Shown here in pieces: positions 11,038 through 21,774 of a stretch of 64,000 nucleotides of DNA. The notes below the pieces were generated by a model. The model was given only the letters and a program-made list of their open reading frames with translations. It searched no databases and was not told the DNA's origin. This DNA comes from Ditylenchus dipsaci (lineage: Eukaryota > Nematoda > Chromadorea > Rhabditida > Anguinidae). The stretch covers positions 1 to 64,000 of the forward strand of contig SADC01000870.1 of assembly GCA_004194705.1 (NCBI GenBank), read 5' to 3'. The position numbers and the translations under genes were made by a program. Positions within the stretch are counted from its first letter, which is position 1, and each line of letters begins with the position of its first letter.

Positions 11038-12344
11038 CAGTAGACTCTCACAATAACATCTCTCTGATTAACGACTCTCTCCAAATAACGTCCCATCGGA
11101 TCGTATTTGGTTGGTTCTCGAAGAAATGGTTATTACAGACTCTCTTATAAAAAATCTCTCTGCTGAAAGGACCATACTTGTTGATGAAAATGAGAATTAG
11201 ACAAATTCAAATGCGCGCGGGACACTTATCTTGCGTCTCTCACTGTACTCTTTTGAGTCGCTCGAAATAACTCCAAAAAGTAGAGTGCCAGACGAAAGAG
11301 AAGTGTCCCGCGCGTATTCGAATTTGCCAATTTTCATTTGCATCAACAAATATTAGCACTTTTACTAAATCCTCTCTACACAATGGTGCCAAAATTCGTA
11401 TGGCCCTTTAACGTCCGTATCCATTAATGTCTCTTCAAAGTTGGTCCTATCCTTATGCACGACTCTTCGCCTGACGTCTCTTAATTTTATAAAGAAAAAT
11501 GGGAAATACTTAATAAAAAAAAGGTCAAGACAGAAGAAAAATTTAAATTATTTTACTCCTAACTTTTGATTATTTCTTCAGTGTTAAACAATTTGTTGGT
11601 TCAACAAGACTATTTTCTTTAAAAAGCTAATACAGCCCACTTTCGATATAACACCCCTTTGAAGTTCGTTCCCGCCTACGGTCCGACAATTTTTGAGCAC
11701 ATTTTATAAGGGTTTTGCCTAACATGATTTGTGAGTCTGGTCACAAAAATCACAAGGTTCTGATTTTGCTTGTTCTTATCTGAAAAAATGAAAATTTGCC
11801 AGTAAAATTTGCGGCTCCGATATAATACCACTGATTTTTTAAAAGGTGTGACCATACTGACGAATACCGTTTTGCAAGAGACTTCAAAAGTCAGCATAAA
11901 AAAATTGTCAGTCGTAGGCAGAAACTAACTTGAGAAGTTGGTGTTGAAACTCATTTGATCCTAGCTCATTTGATATAAACTCTTTTGAACCCACAATTTT
12001 TTGACTAAAATCTGTTTTGTAGGCTCAGGATAGGCAAGCGTATATTAGAACGGGCTCGAATGTGTTTCCGGATCTAAATTCAGCTGGGTTTTTATTTAAG
12101 CCCAAGGTTTTAGTTGATATCAATTAGTTGAGATCAAATGAGTACGAACCCGAGAGTGGACTGTAAATTATTTTGAAAAATTGGCTTTTTCATACATAAA
12201 GTTTGTGCAAGTTCAGAATAATGTCCGGTGAGCAAGCATTAAGCAAAATGGCTTTCTGAATAATGTCTCTCCATTAACGTCTTTTTCTCAATAACGCCTT
12301 TTCAGCATCGTTCCCTTCAAAGACGTTATTGAAAGAGTCCACTG
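11038..12344. mobile_element. Pogo-type element, non-autonomous, 1.3 kb
   Basis: The left end 'cagtagactctcacaataac' and the complement of the right end 'ttattgaaagagtccactg' are inverted and flanked by TA. Subterminal copies of 'attaacg' and 'taacgtc' are spread inside. The interior contains the MITE at 11165-11363 and, near 11634, another pogo-like end. No full transposase frame is seen. Confidence 0.75.
11165..11363. mobile_element. Palindromic MITE, copy 2 (right end decayed)
   Basis: It is nearly identical to 9179-9377 for most of its length, including 'gcgcgcgggacactt' and its inverted mate. The right end diverges after 'catcaacaa'. It is nested inside the 11038-12344 element. Confidence 0.8.
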
Positions 12345-12394
12345 TACCTAATCACATGCATTTCGATTTTCTCAATTTTGCCATATTTTTACAG

Positions 12395-12485
12395 ATCGAT
12401 CCGCCTCGTCGATTCTCAGGCAGTCGCTGAGCATTGGCTGGCTGCCAAACACTTGGAAGAGCTGACACAACATTCAGCTGAGTAG
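12395..12485 (+). CDS. Terminal exon of an unrecognised gene
   Basis: A good acceptor 'atttttacag' is followed by an open frame reading S-I-R-L-V-D-S-Q-A-V-A-E-H-W-L-A-A-K-H-L-E-E-L-T-Q and a TAG at 12483-12485. The composition (acidic/basic, likely helical) and the acceptor suggest a real last coding exon. Upstream exons would lie beyond the transposon at 11038-12344. I do not recognise the protein. Confidence 0.4.
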
Positions 12486-13100
12486 CAAAATTCCATCTAT
12501 TGCACTCTATATAATTATGAACAGTGTTGCAATTACTACTGTTTGAGTTAGAGGTTAGTTAGGTAATTTTTCGTAATTAATAATCAGTTAGGTAAGCGAT
12601 TTTTCGAAACAAATGGCTGACACGAGGTATTTGATTATACAGTCATATACAGATGAGCTGTAACAAGACAGAACTTTTAAAGTTCGACCCCCAACTAGGT
12701 CCGATTCCTGTTCGTTTATAGAAAATGACTACATTTTAGAGATAAAACGGTGCCCCATTTTCAAACAATCTCTTTTCTGATTTGAGCTAAAGCCAACCAA
12801 GCAAAAACCGTATTTAAAAACCGTCCAAGCAAAACCGTACCATGAAATCAGCGGCTTTAGAAAATTTATTCAGAAGACTGTTTTGCGAATTGCGTGAGGG
12901 TAAAGGCACGTTTACAATGAACCAAAATTCCACACCCGCACCCATGTTTCACAATGATGAGTGTGGGTGTGGAGCGGGTGCGTGCAAATCTCACACCCTG
13001 TTTTTGATCCTGACTTCTCATACTCCTTCAAACCGTTTTTTAACCCAACATTTACTTCAGACCTGCTTTTTTGCTGTGTTATTAATATGTGTTTTTCATG

Positions 13101-13260
13101 CAGTCGGCGCTGGATATAAGATACACCCGATACAAGATACAACTTAATACAAGAAACACCCGGGTCCAGCCCCGATTTAAATAACCACCGTCAAATTACG
13201 CTCGATGTAAGATACACCCGTGTCGGATCTCTGGGTGTATCTTGTATCGAGCGCAGAGTG
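13101..13260. mobile_element. Small TIR element with 'aagatacaccc' ends
   Basis: The left 'gctggatataagatacaccc' is mirrored at the right by 'gggtgtatcttgtatcgagc'. Internal 'aagatacaccc' repeats are present. It resembles the pogo-type MITE at 47698-47799. Confidence 0.65.
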
Positions 13261-13967
13261 TAGATTTTTTAAAATATGCACTCATATATTTTTATGGTAC
13301 ATTTTCTCGATGTAGCTTTAACCGCTCTAATTGTGCAAATCATTTTAAACGCACCCCCCACCCCCGTCAGATTTTTCATAGTCAGTGGAAAACGGTGTAG
13401 GTAAAATGGTTTTAAGAAAATTTCTCGTATGGTGCCCCCCCCCTGTCAGATTTTTTTTCGATTTTCTGGCTACGCCACTGTACTACTCCCAATATCTCAC
13501 ACCACCTGTACCACCAAGATATCCAAAACCACCCAAACCTCTTAACAACGCTGTAACGCGTTGTAACGCCCCAAATTGCTCAAAAACGACTTAAAATCAC
13601 TTTAAAGTTAGCCAAACTACGAAAGATCCAACAAACACTAGTAGACCACACTTTCCTGAATAATTTAAAAATTATTTTTATGTCTCCAAGTTCCAAAACT
13701 ATTTTTTCAATAATTCTAAAGAGGTATGATACTAGTAAAACGCACTTGTACGGTAATTTTTAGTTTTGGTAAGATAAAAACCTACAAGAAATATATAAAA
13801 AATATAATCAAGAAATAAGAAAGTATATGTATGCTACCACAGGTTTCCAACCTGTAGCCTTAAATTTTTGGAGGGTGAATTTACCGCGGGTGAATTCACT
13901 GCCGTCCGAGCAAAAGACTATGAGCATTTGAAATCCCGGCAATTTATTGGGTGTAAACCTTTTTTCC

Positions 13968-14198
13968 TGCTGATTTACGTCTTTTTGCAGCTGATACACT
14001 GTTTTCAAAAATGAGAATGCAAATGCCAGAATGAAAATTAACAGAATGAGAATCTAGTCAAATTTGACTAGATCCTTATACAGTCAAAATCTGACTAGAT
14101 TCTCATTCTCTGTAAATTTTCATTCTGTAAATTCTCATTATGGCATTCTCATTTTTGAAAACACTGATATCAGCGGCAAACCGACGTAAATCAGATGT
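13968..14198. mobile_element. Palindromic MITE next to tRNA-Ser, unit A
   Basis: The arms mirror each other from 'tgctgatttacgtc' through 'tttcaaaaatgagaatgc' to a central 'ctagtcaaatttgactag' hairpin. It is non-coding, and its right end lies about 40 bases from the tRNA gene. Confidence 0.75.
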
Positions 14199-14240
14199 AA
14201 AAAAGAAAAAATTCAAACTATTAAATTTCAAAAAGATATC

Positions 14241-14321
14241 GCAGTCGGCAGGATTCGAACCTACGCGGGCAAAGCCCAATTGATTTCTAGTCAATCTCCT
14301 TAACCACTCGGACACGACTGC
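14241..14321 (-). tRNA. tRNA-Ser (AGA), unit A
   Basis: On the minus strand a 7-bp acceptor stem pairs GCAGTCG with CGACTGC. A-box 'TGTCCGAGTGG' and B-box 'GGTTCGAATCC' are intact. The anticodon loop CTAGAAA gives anticodon AGA. A long variable arm GGGC-TTT-GCCC marks it as a class II (Ser) tRNA. Length is 81 bases, no intron. It is identical in unit B. Confidence 0.95.
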
Positions 14322-14442
14322 ACATGTATTTTATTTGAAAAATTATCTTGGTATCAGACCTTTCTATATAGTAATTCAAAACTAACAAACTAGCTGAAAA
14401 ACTAGCTAAAAATAAATAAATTATTATTTTTCCATATTCCAG

Positions 14443-14588
14443 GCTTTTTTACTACCTAGAAGCATGTGTTCAAGCTGCAAGAAAACGTAACCGGTGACAT
14501 TAATGGAAGCACATTTAGTCTAGCCCAACTTATCAGCCAGTGTCTTTCACCAACTGCCACAAATACATCCAGTGCTGCTACCACCTGA
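14443..14588 (+). CDS. Terminal exon of an unrecognised gene, unit A
   Basis: After the acceptor 'ccatattccag' a frame reads F-Y-Y-L-E-A-C-V-Q-A-A-R-K. A one-base shift then gives V-T-G-D-I-N-G-S-T-F-S-L-A-Q-L-I-S-Q-C and a stop at 14586-14588. An AATAAA at 14782-14787 would serve it. In this unit the T-run is one base shorter than in unit B. I do not recognise the protein. Because the duplication cuts off anything further upstream, it may be a fragment. Confidence 0.35.
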
Positions 14589-15401
14589 AGTCTTTCAATC
14601 GAGACAACAAATGTCTTTCATTTATGCATAAATAGTCTGAAAAATCCCGGTTGATTTCTATTGTTACTGTATTTTTTGCGTGTCAGGAGAAGAACTACAT
14701 CAATACCTAAATCACGGTCGTTTCAAATTGTACCTCGGTGGACCTGTGACCATAACAAGCCCTTCAAAAAAACCTTTTTGAAATAAAGACGATTTGTTTC
14801 ATTTGTTTATGAACTTGCTAGTCGTATAACCAAACGGATTAAGACTTGATAGCACCAACATACAAAATAAACAAAGTATCGAAAAAGGTCGAGGTAGAAT
14901 CCTTAATGGGTTTTTTGGATTCTATTGTATTGTCAACTTTCTTTAGGATTTTTGTAATTTTTTAAATTTTTTTCACTAGCATGTAGCCCTGAATAACGGC
15001 TTTCGAGCAAGCCATCAAACCCTACTGACTCTTTTTAACCCTATTTAACCCTACTGACTCTTCTATCTTCAGCTACCTATGAAACTACTCAAGGAATAGG
15101 CGAACGAGTTGTACAGAGTATGCCAATTTTTTGTGCCCTTTAACTTTGGCCATAACTTTTTTCAGAATAGTAATATTCTAGTAAGTAATATTCTAGTATT
15201 CTAGTAATATTTTAGTAGTTATTCAAAAAATGGACTCATTGAATTTGAAAAATTTGCCTAATTCCCACCTTTGTTTTTTTTATTATTTTGTGTCTTTTTT
15301 ATTTAACATTATACAATCAATTTTTATTCTAGGTGATCGTCCATACCAGAGATTTAAAAAATAAACAATCCAGGTCCTAAATATCCAAATTACCGTATTT
15401 T

Positions 15402-15522
15402 TTCTAATAGAAGCCCATAGGCTTCCATACCTAAACCCTCCAAAATCTTTAAATTGTCATCCAAAAATGTCCCTCACTCCGAACCCTTGGTCGAAAATAA
15501 GGGGCTTCTATTAGAGAGTGCA
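15402..15522. mobile_element. TACCGTATTT-family MITE, unit A
   Basis: The left end 'taccgtattttttctaatag' and inverted right 'gggcttctattagag' match the family. It lies just past the 3' end of the minus-strand F-box gene, next to that gene's poly(A) signal. Confidence 0.6.
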
Positions 15523-15539
15523 TAATCAAATAAAAAAGC

Positions 15540-15545
15540 TTTATT
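15540..15545 (-). terminator. Poly(A) signal of F-box gene, unit A
   Basis: The minus strand reads AATAAA about 155 bases past the F-box gene stop codon. The same signal is conserved in unit B. Confidence 0.5.
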
Positions 15546-15698
15546 GGCAAAAAGAAAGTCAATACACGCATTTAAAACACACACAGATAGCATGAGCAAT
15601 AAAATGAGAAGATACAGAAACTGAAGAACAAAATTTGTCAAATCATCATAGTCCCCAGTAACCCATGGAGTCCCTAAACCAGAAACTATCATTTAAAA

Positions 15699-17296
15699 TT
15701 ACTTGGCTAAAGTTATGACCTACATCAAGGGAGGAAGTCCCGCACCCCGAATCCGATGAAGCTGATTTCCCGTAATATTAATAATCCATGGATGACTAAC
15801 ATTTTGGTCGGCACTAATACGAAGCATCGACTCATCTCCATTGGTAACTGGAGCTTTACCAGCATGAATCGCATCGAGAACATCAAATAACTCATTGAAC
15901 GAAAAGTTGGTTTCGTCCCAGAACAATCGATTCAAATTCTGAAGTCAGCGAATAAATTTATTTAAGATGTGAACACAAAAATTAATACCTTACACTCCCG
16001 CATGGCCTGGCATATTGAATCGTTCGACAGTGACGCATTCGTATCGAAGAACTGAAATAATCATGTTATAACTAAATCTGATCAGCACAAAAAACCAACT
16101 TTAAGAAGTCCATGAGAAGAAACTTGTTTGAGGAAGTTGCTAAGATCATGGCTACCACCGGAACCACACAGTTGTATGGAGACAGCGGACAATTTAATGG
16201 CAGTGAGGTTATTCAGGGACGATACGACGAGCTCTTCAGGATTTAGCACAACCAATTTAAGAAGCTTCAATTTTGGACATCCTTGGACAATGGCTTCAAC
16301 GACCTAGAGTTAAGATCACGAATTAATGCATTGAATAAAAAAGCAAGCAATAACTTCATCAAGAAATTCTGTTGCACCCTGTGTAAGCACTTCCAAGGCT
16401 ACCAAATTTGGCATCCCGGCCAACGTCATTGAGAAGCAAAGCTCACTTCCTAGATCCAGACGAATTGAAAAGTATTTCATCCTTACAATATATTTAAAAA
16501 CCAAAGTGACACACAAGACAATTGAAAAAAACCTGGAGCAGTCGATCCTGCGCAAGCTCATAAGCATCACTTCATCCAGACTAATTGAGAGAAGCCCCAG
16601 ACCATGCAACTGGATCTTTTGTTCGGCGATTTGTCGGAAGAGTTCCTGGTGATAAGCTGCATCAGAGTACTCAAGGAACTTCAGGGCTGTGGCAGGCGAC
16701 TGATATGGTGACTTACGCTGTCGAAATAATGGCGGAACCGGATCACCTCTATTCCTTGGCATTCGCTAAGAACTTTGATGAGGCCAGCAAAAATTTCTTC
16801 ATTCTAAATAATCACGCAATTAGTTTTTCAGGAACAAGACATGTTGCTTACCATTCCATCAACTTCGAAACAAACCGATTTTAAAGTTTTTGGCAGCATT
16901 TTGCGATCATCTCAAGCGCCTGCCTGTTCATGAATACATTGGCCAGATTCAGATGTCCTAAATTAGCTAGCATTGGCAAAAGATCACTCAAAGTTCCATC
17001 ATCGAGAAGAGGCCCCGCCATGTCCAGTTCTCGAATATATCGCCCACACCGACTGAAGAGCCACTTAAGCTAAATTTATTGATTATTGATACCACAAAAT
17101 TGATAAAAATTTATAAAAAGACTAAAACCTCATTTTTTCCTGGAACGTTATTGAGTGCTGAGGCAGTAGGAAAGGAGTTTATGGAAAGCTTATTGAACTG
17201 AAACCACCCACAATTCTTGGCCAAAATATTCCATCGCGTGCACACACGTTCTACGCGAAGACGATCCACAGGATTCATTAATCGGAAAATATGCAC
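15699..17296 (-). CDS. F-box/leucine-rich repeat protein, unit A
   Basis: Probable F-box adaptor, which would dock substrates to an SCF (Skp1-cullin) ubiquitin ligase; role inferred from domains. Minus-strand exons: 17129-17296, 16852-17069, 16533-16803, 16100-16481, 15989-16051, 15699-15938, with short introns (about 48-60 bases). The first visible exon reads HIFRLMNPVDRLRVERVCTRW, the core of an F-box. Next comes W-L-F-S-R-C-G-R-Y-I-R-E-L-D-M-A-G, typical of F-box proteins, and LRR-like segments (CPKTLKSVCFEVDGM, CPKLKLLKLVVLNPEELVVS). The N-terminal start exon is not certain. This copy has a one-base loss near CCPKTL and a frameshift near 16330. A substitution makes TAG seven codons early (15717-15719), so the tail differs from unit B. 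Confidence 0.8.
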
Positions 17297-17489
17297 CTAA
17301 AAGAAAATTTTTGAAACAGATAATGGGTCTGACGCAGCAGAATAAAGTACCAGAAGCTCATTAGGAAGCTGTTCTATTGGAAACATGGCAAAATGGAAAC
17401 CTAAATTGATATTTATTACCCGTGCAGAAAGCTGGGGAGTTTCTACGAGCTTTTTAGCAGCATTATGGAACAATACTTTTTTTCTGCTT

Positions 17490-18220
17490 AAAGGGGCATA
17501 CCCACGCTAATAAGAGGTGGTGCCTGGAAATTCAAAATTTTTTTCTAATCATTGGATCTCTGTACGGATTTTCCAACATGCTTTCTAACAAAACCGACTG
17601 CCCAGCGATTGGGTACACATTGTGATTGGGTACAGCGGTTGGGTACACTTGCAGCTGAGTACAGCGATTGAGTACAGTTTTTAACGAAAGTATTCATATG
17701 AACTTGTTCGGGACACACGCTTAAGCCTGTCCTTACGGGCGCTGGAATATCCCGCGCCTAAGCCTTTGCCTAAGTTAAAAAATGAGAACGCAATTCAGAG
17801 TGAGAGTGAAAGGAAAATTCGCTAATCGGATACGGGGCTTGAATACCTATAGTTGGTCAATTCCTTGATACTACCACCTGAGTACCTCTTTATTGGTGCT
17901 ACTACCTCCATACTACTATCTGCACCCCCCATGGAGTACGAAACAACTTAGAACTGGAGTTGAATGAAAACGGTAGAAAAGGTTTTTGATTCAAAATATT
18001 ACGTTCGGTACTAATAAAATTAAAAAAAATTCATATCATTGTTCTGGGGATGAATTGTCCCGGGGAAGAATTGTCCTGGGGATGAATTGTCCGTGTCCCA
18101 ATTTTTTCAAGCATTGTTTTGTTAGAAACCAAGTTGAAAAATTAGTACAAAGGCTCAATGATTCAGAATTTTTTTTGAATTGGCGAGGACAAAATTTGTG
18201 ACAGGTGACCATGCCCTTTG
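17490..18220. mobile_element. 'aaagggnca...tgnccctt' MITE, interrupted, unit A
   Basis: The two halves of the palindromic MITE seen intact at 40336, 42955 and 61667 lie at 17490-17600 and 18060-18220. About 450 bases are inserted between them, including 'gcgattgggtac' repeats and 'cgggcgctgg...cctaagcc' sequence. Shared motifs are 'ctttctaacaaaac' and 'aattggcg'. Confidence 0.65.
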
Positions 18221-18302
18221 AATATAAAGTTTGAGGAAAAAAGGAAAAGCGAAGCTTGATGCGAAATTAAGACATTTCGCTGCAAAATTCACATATTTTC
18301 TA

Positions 18303-18748
18303 AAAAAACGGACAATACTTTTTTTTGGCGCAAATCCACTTTTTTTTTGGCGCAAATTTTTGTTTTGCGTAATTAGATTGAAAATTTTCAACTTTTTTGA
18401 AAAGTTTTAACATCACCATGTAGCCCTGCTCTTCTAGTTTCAGATGAGGTATCATTTATTGCATCATCTCTGAAAAATGTGATACAAAAAATGAAAGTAT
18501 GAACCAAATCAGAGCAACAATTTGGTTCATACTTTTACCTTTTTGTATCACATTTTTTGAAGATGATGCAATAAATGATATCTCATCAGAAACTAGAAGA
18601 GCAGGGCTACATGATGATGGTGAAACTTTTTAAAAAAAAGTTGAAAATTTTCAATCTAATTACGCAAAACAAAAATTTGCGCCAAAAAAAGTGGATTTGC
18701 GCCAAAAAAAAGTGTTTTTGCGCCAAAAAAAGTATTGTCCAAAAAAAC
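18303..18748. repeat. Foldback element with 'gtagccc' core, unit A
   Basis: A near-perfect palindrome: 'acggacaatactttttttt' with 'ggcgcaaa' repeats at the left is mirrored by 'gcgccaaaa' repeats and 'gtattgtcc' at the right. The inner arms carry 'catgtagccctgctcttcta' and the complement, and the tip is about 18530. Confidence 0.85.
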
Positions 18749-18921
18749 CTGAAATTTCAGAAAAAAACGCCTTGACATTTCAATTTTCAAAAGAAAATTA
18801 GAAAAAATGGAAAAAACATTTAAAAAAAGTGGGAGGTTTTGGACATGGCTCGAATCGAAAACACCCGTCAAAATCATTAAATCTCCCGTCAAATTTTAAA
18901 ATTTCTTGTTCTCGGTGTATA

Positions 18922-19326
18922 CAGGGTGGCGCAAGAAATTCGGCCGATTTCAAGCGGCCATAACTTTTTTTCCAGATCGAATTTCAAAATTCTGTAAACG
19001 CCATTCGATTCAGAAAATATATACATTTTGTTTTTTTGCGTCTAACTCGAAAAAAAATTTCAACATTTTTTCACTCTTTTACCTTGGTCCCCCTTTGGTA
19101 TAAAAACGGTGCTTTTTAAAAAGCACCAGCACTAAAAAGCACCGTTTTTATACCAAAGGGGGACCAAGGTAAAAAGTGAAAAAATGTTGAAATTTTTTTT
19201 TCGAGTTAGACGCAAAAACAAAATGTATATTTTTTCTGAATCGAATGGCGTTTACAGAATTTTGAAATTCGATCTGGAAAAAAAGTTATGGCGCTTGAAA
19301 TCGGCCGAATTTCTTGCGCCACCCTG
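18922..19326. mobile_element. Palindromic mariner-type MITE, unit A
   Basis: The two ends, 'cagggtggcgcaagaaattc' and its complement, are flanked by TA. The whole 405 bases form one palindrome around 'ggtgctttttaaaaagcacc'. The ends match the mariner-type element at 34093, so it was probably mobilised by such a transposase. It is inserted inside a foldback element (compare 24920-25764). Confidence 0.85.
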
Positions 19327-20040
19327 TACTATTCAATTTTTTATTTTTTTGCATAAGAATGTAGCCCTGAATCTCTAGTTTCTGATAAGCCATTTACTAG
19401 CTTGATACAATTTTGCCCCCACCCCCGTCAGATTTTTTTCCTAGTCAGTGGAAAACGGTGTAGGTAAAATGGTTTTAAGAAAATTTCTCGTATGTGCCCC
19501 CCCCTGTCAGATTTTTTTCGATTTTCTGGCTACGCCACTGTACTACTCCCAATATCTCACACCACCTGTTACCACGCCAAGATATCCAAAACCACCCCAA
19601 ACCTTCTTAACTAACGCTGTAACGCGTTGTAACGCCCCAAATTGCTCAAAACGACTTAAAATCACTTTAAAGTTAGCCAAAACTACGAAAGATCCAACCA
19701 AACACTAGTAGACCACACTTTCCTGAATAATTTAAAAATTATTTTTATGTCTCCAAGGTTCCAAAACTATTTTTCAATAATTCTAAAGGAGGTATGATAC
19801 TAGTAAAACGCACTTTGGTACGGTAATTTTTAGTTTTGGTAAGATAAAAACCTACAGAAAATATATAAAAAAATATAATCAAGAAAATAAGAAAGTATAA
19901 TGTATGCTACCACCAGGTTTCCAACCTGTAGCCTTAAAAATTTGGAGGGTGAATTTACCGCGGGTGAATTCACTGCGTCCGAGCAAAAGACTATGAGCAT
20001 TTGAAATCCCGGCAATTTATTGGGTGTAAACCTTTTTTTC

Positions 20041-20275
20041 CTGCTGATTTACGTCTTTTTGCAGCTGATACACTGTTTTCAAAAATGAGAATGCAAATGC
20101 CAGAATGAAAATTAACAGAATGAGAATCTAGTCAAATTTTGACTAGATCCTTATACAGTCAAAATCTGACTAGATTCTCATTCTCTGTAAATTTTCATTC
20201 TGTAAATTCTCATTATGGCATTCTCATTTTTGAAAACACTGATATCAGCGGCAAACCGACGTAAATCAGATGTAA
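20041..20275. mobile_element. Palindromic MITE next to tRNA-Ser, unit B
   Basis: Second copy of 13968-14198. The central hairpin has one extra T ('caaattttgactag'). Confidence 0.75.
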
Positions 20276-20316
20276 AAAGATAAATAATTCAAACTATTAA
20301 ATTTCAAAAAGATGTC

Positions 20317-20397
20317 GCAGTCGGCAGGATTCGAACCTACGCGGGCAAAGCCCAATTGATTTCTAGTCAATCTCCTTAACCACTCGGACACGACTGC
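20317..20397 (-). tRNA. tRNA-Ser (AGA), unit B
   Basis: All 81 bases are identical to the unit A gene, including acceptor stem, A and B boxes, AGA anticodon and long variable arm. The duplication therefore doubled a functional-looking tRNA gene. Confidence 0.95.
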
Positions 20398-20520
20398 ACA
20401 TGTATTTTATTTGAAAAATTATCTTGGTATGAGACCTTTCTATATGAGTAATTCAAAACTAACAAACTAGCTGAAAAACTAGCTAAAAAATAAATAAATT
20501 ATTATTTTTCCATATTCCAG

Positions 20521-20666
20521 GCTTTTTTTACTACCTAGAAGCATGTGTTCAAGCTGCAAGAAAACGTAACCGGTGACATTAATGGAAGCACATTTAGTCT
20601 AGCCCAACTTATCAGCCAGTGTCTTTCACCAACTGCCACAATACATCCAGTGCTGCTACCACCTGA
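20521..20666 (+). CDS. Terminal exon of an unrecognised gene, unit B
   Basis: Second copy of 14443-14588. Here the T-run after the acceptor has seven T, which keeps F-Y-Y-L-E-A-C-V-Q-A-A-R open from the acceptor. The later one-base shift before V-T-G-D-I-N-G is present in both copies. Confidence 0.35.
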
Positions 20667-21465
20667 AGTCTTTCAATCGAGACAACAAATGTCTTTCATT
20701 TATGCATAAATAGTCTGAAAAATCCCGGTTGATTTCTATTGTTACTGTATTTTTTGCGTGTAAGGAGAAGAACTACATCAATACCTAAATCACGGTCGTT
20801 TCAAATTGTACCTCGGTGGACCTGTGACCATAACAAGCCCTTCAAAAAAACCTTTTTGAAATAAAGACGATTTGTTTCATTTGTTTATGAACTTGCTAGT
20901 CGTATAACCAAACGGATTAAGACTTGATAGCACCAACATACAAAATAAACAAAGTATCGAAAAGGTCGAGGTAGAATCCTTAATGGGTTTTTTGGATTCT
21001 ATTGTATTGTCAACTTTCTTTAGGATTTTTGTAATTTTTTAAATTTTTTTCACTAGCATGTAGCCCTGAATAACGGCTTTCGAGCAAGCCATCAAACCCT
21101 ACTGACTCTTTTTAACCCTATTTAACCCTACTGACTCTTCTATTTTCAGCTACCTATGAAACTACTCAAGGAATAGGCGAACGAGTTGTACAGAGTATGC
21201 CAATTTTTTGTGCCCTTTAACTTTGGCCATAACTTTTTTCAGAATAGTAATATTCTAGTAAGTAATATTCTAGTATTCTAGTAATATTTTAGTAGTTATT
21301 CAAAAAATGGACTCATTGAATTTGAAAAATTTGCCTAATTCCCACCTTTGTTTTTTTTATTATTTTGTGTCTTTTTATTTAACATTATACAATCAATTTT
21401 TATTCTAGGTGATCGTCCATACCAGAGATTTAAAAAATAAACAATCCACGTCCTAAATATCCAAA

Positions 21466-21584
21466 TTACCGTATTTTTTCTAATAGAAGCCCATAGGCTT
21501 CCATACCTAAACCCTCCAAAATCTTTAAATTGTCATCCAAAAATGTCCCTCACTCCGAACCCTTGGTCGAAAATAAGGGCTTCT
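21466..21584. mobile_element. TACCGTATTT-family MITE, unit B
   Basis: Second copy of 15402-15522, with one G fewer in the right end. Confidence 0.6.
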
Positions 21585-21774
21585 ATTAGAGAGTGCATAA
21601 TCAAATAAAAAAGCTTTATTGGCAAAAAGAAAGTCAATACACGCATTTAAAACACACACAGATAGCATAGAGCAATAAAATGAGAAGATACAGAAACTGA
21701 AGAACAAAATTTGTCAAATCATCATAGTCCCCAGTAACCCATGGAGTCCCTAAACCAGAAACTATCATTTAAAA

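Larger units (their letters stand above)
13354..19415 (+). repeat. Tandem duplication unit A (6.06 kb)
   Basis: This segment is repeated directly in the next 6.08 kb with near identity. Differences are mainly one-base indels in homopolymers plus a few substitutions. It begins at 'cccccacccccgtcag' and ends inside a foldback element at 'gatacaattttg', where unit B begins. Contents: palindrome, tRNA-Ser, orphan terminal exon, TACCGTATTT element, F-box/LRR gene, MITE, foldback and mariner-type palindrome. Confidence 0.95.

Noticed and set aside
16700..16716. 17-base intron in the F-box gene
   Set aside because: Too short to be spliced, and the frame reads through (F-R-H-Y-F-D-S-V-S-H-H-I-S-R-L-P).
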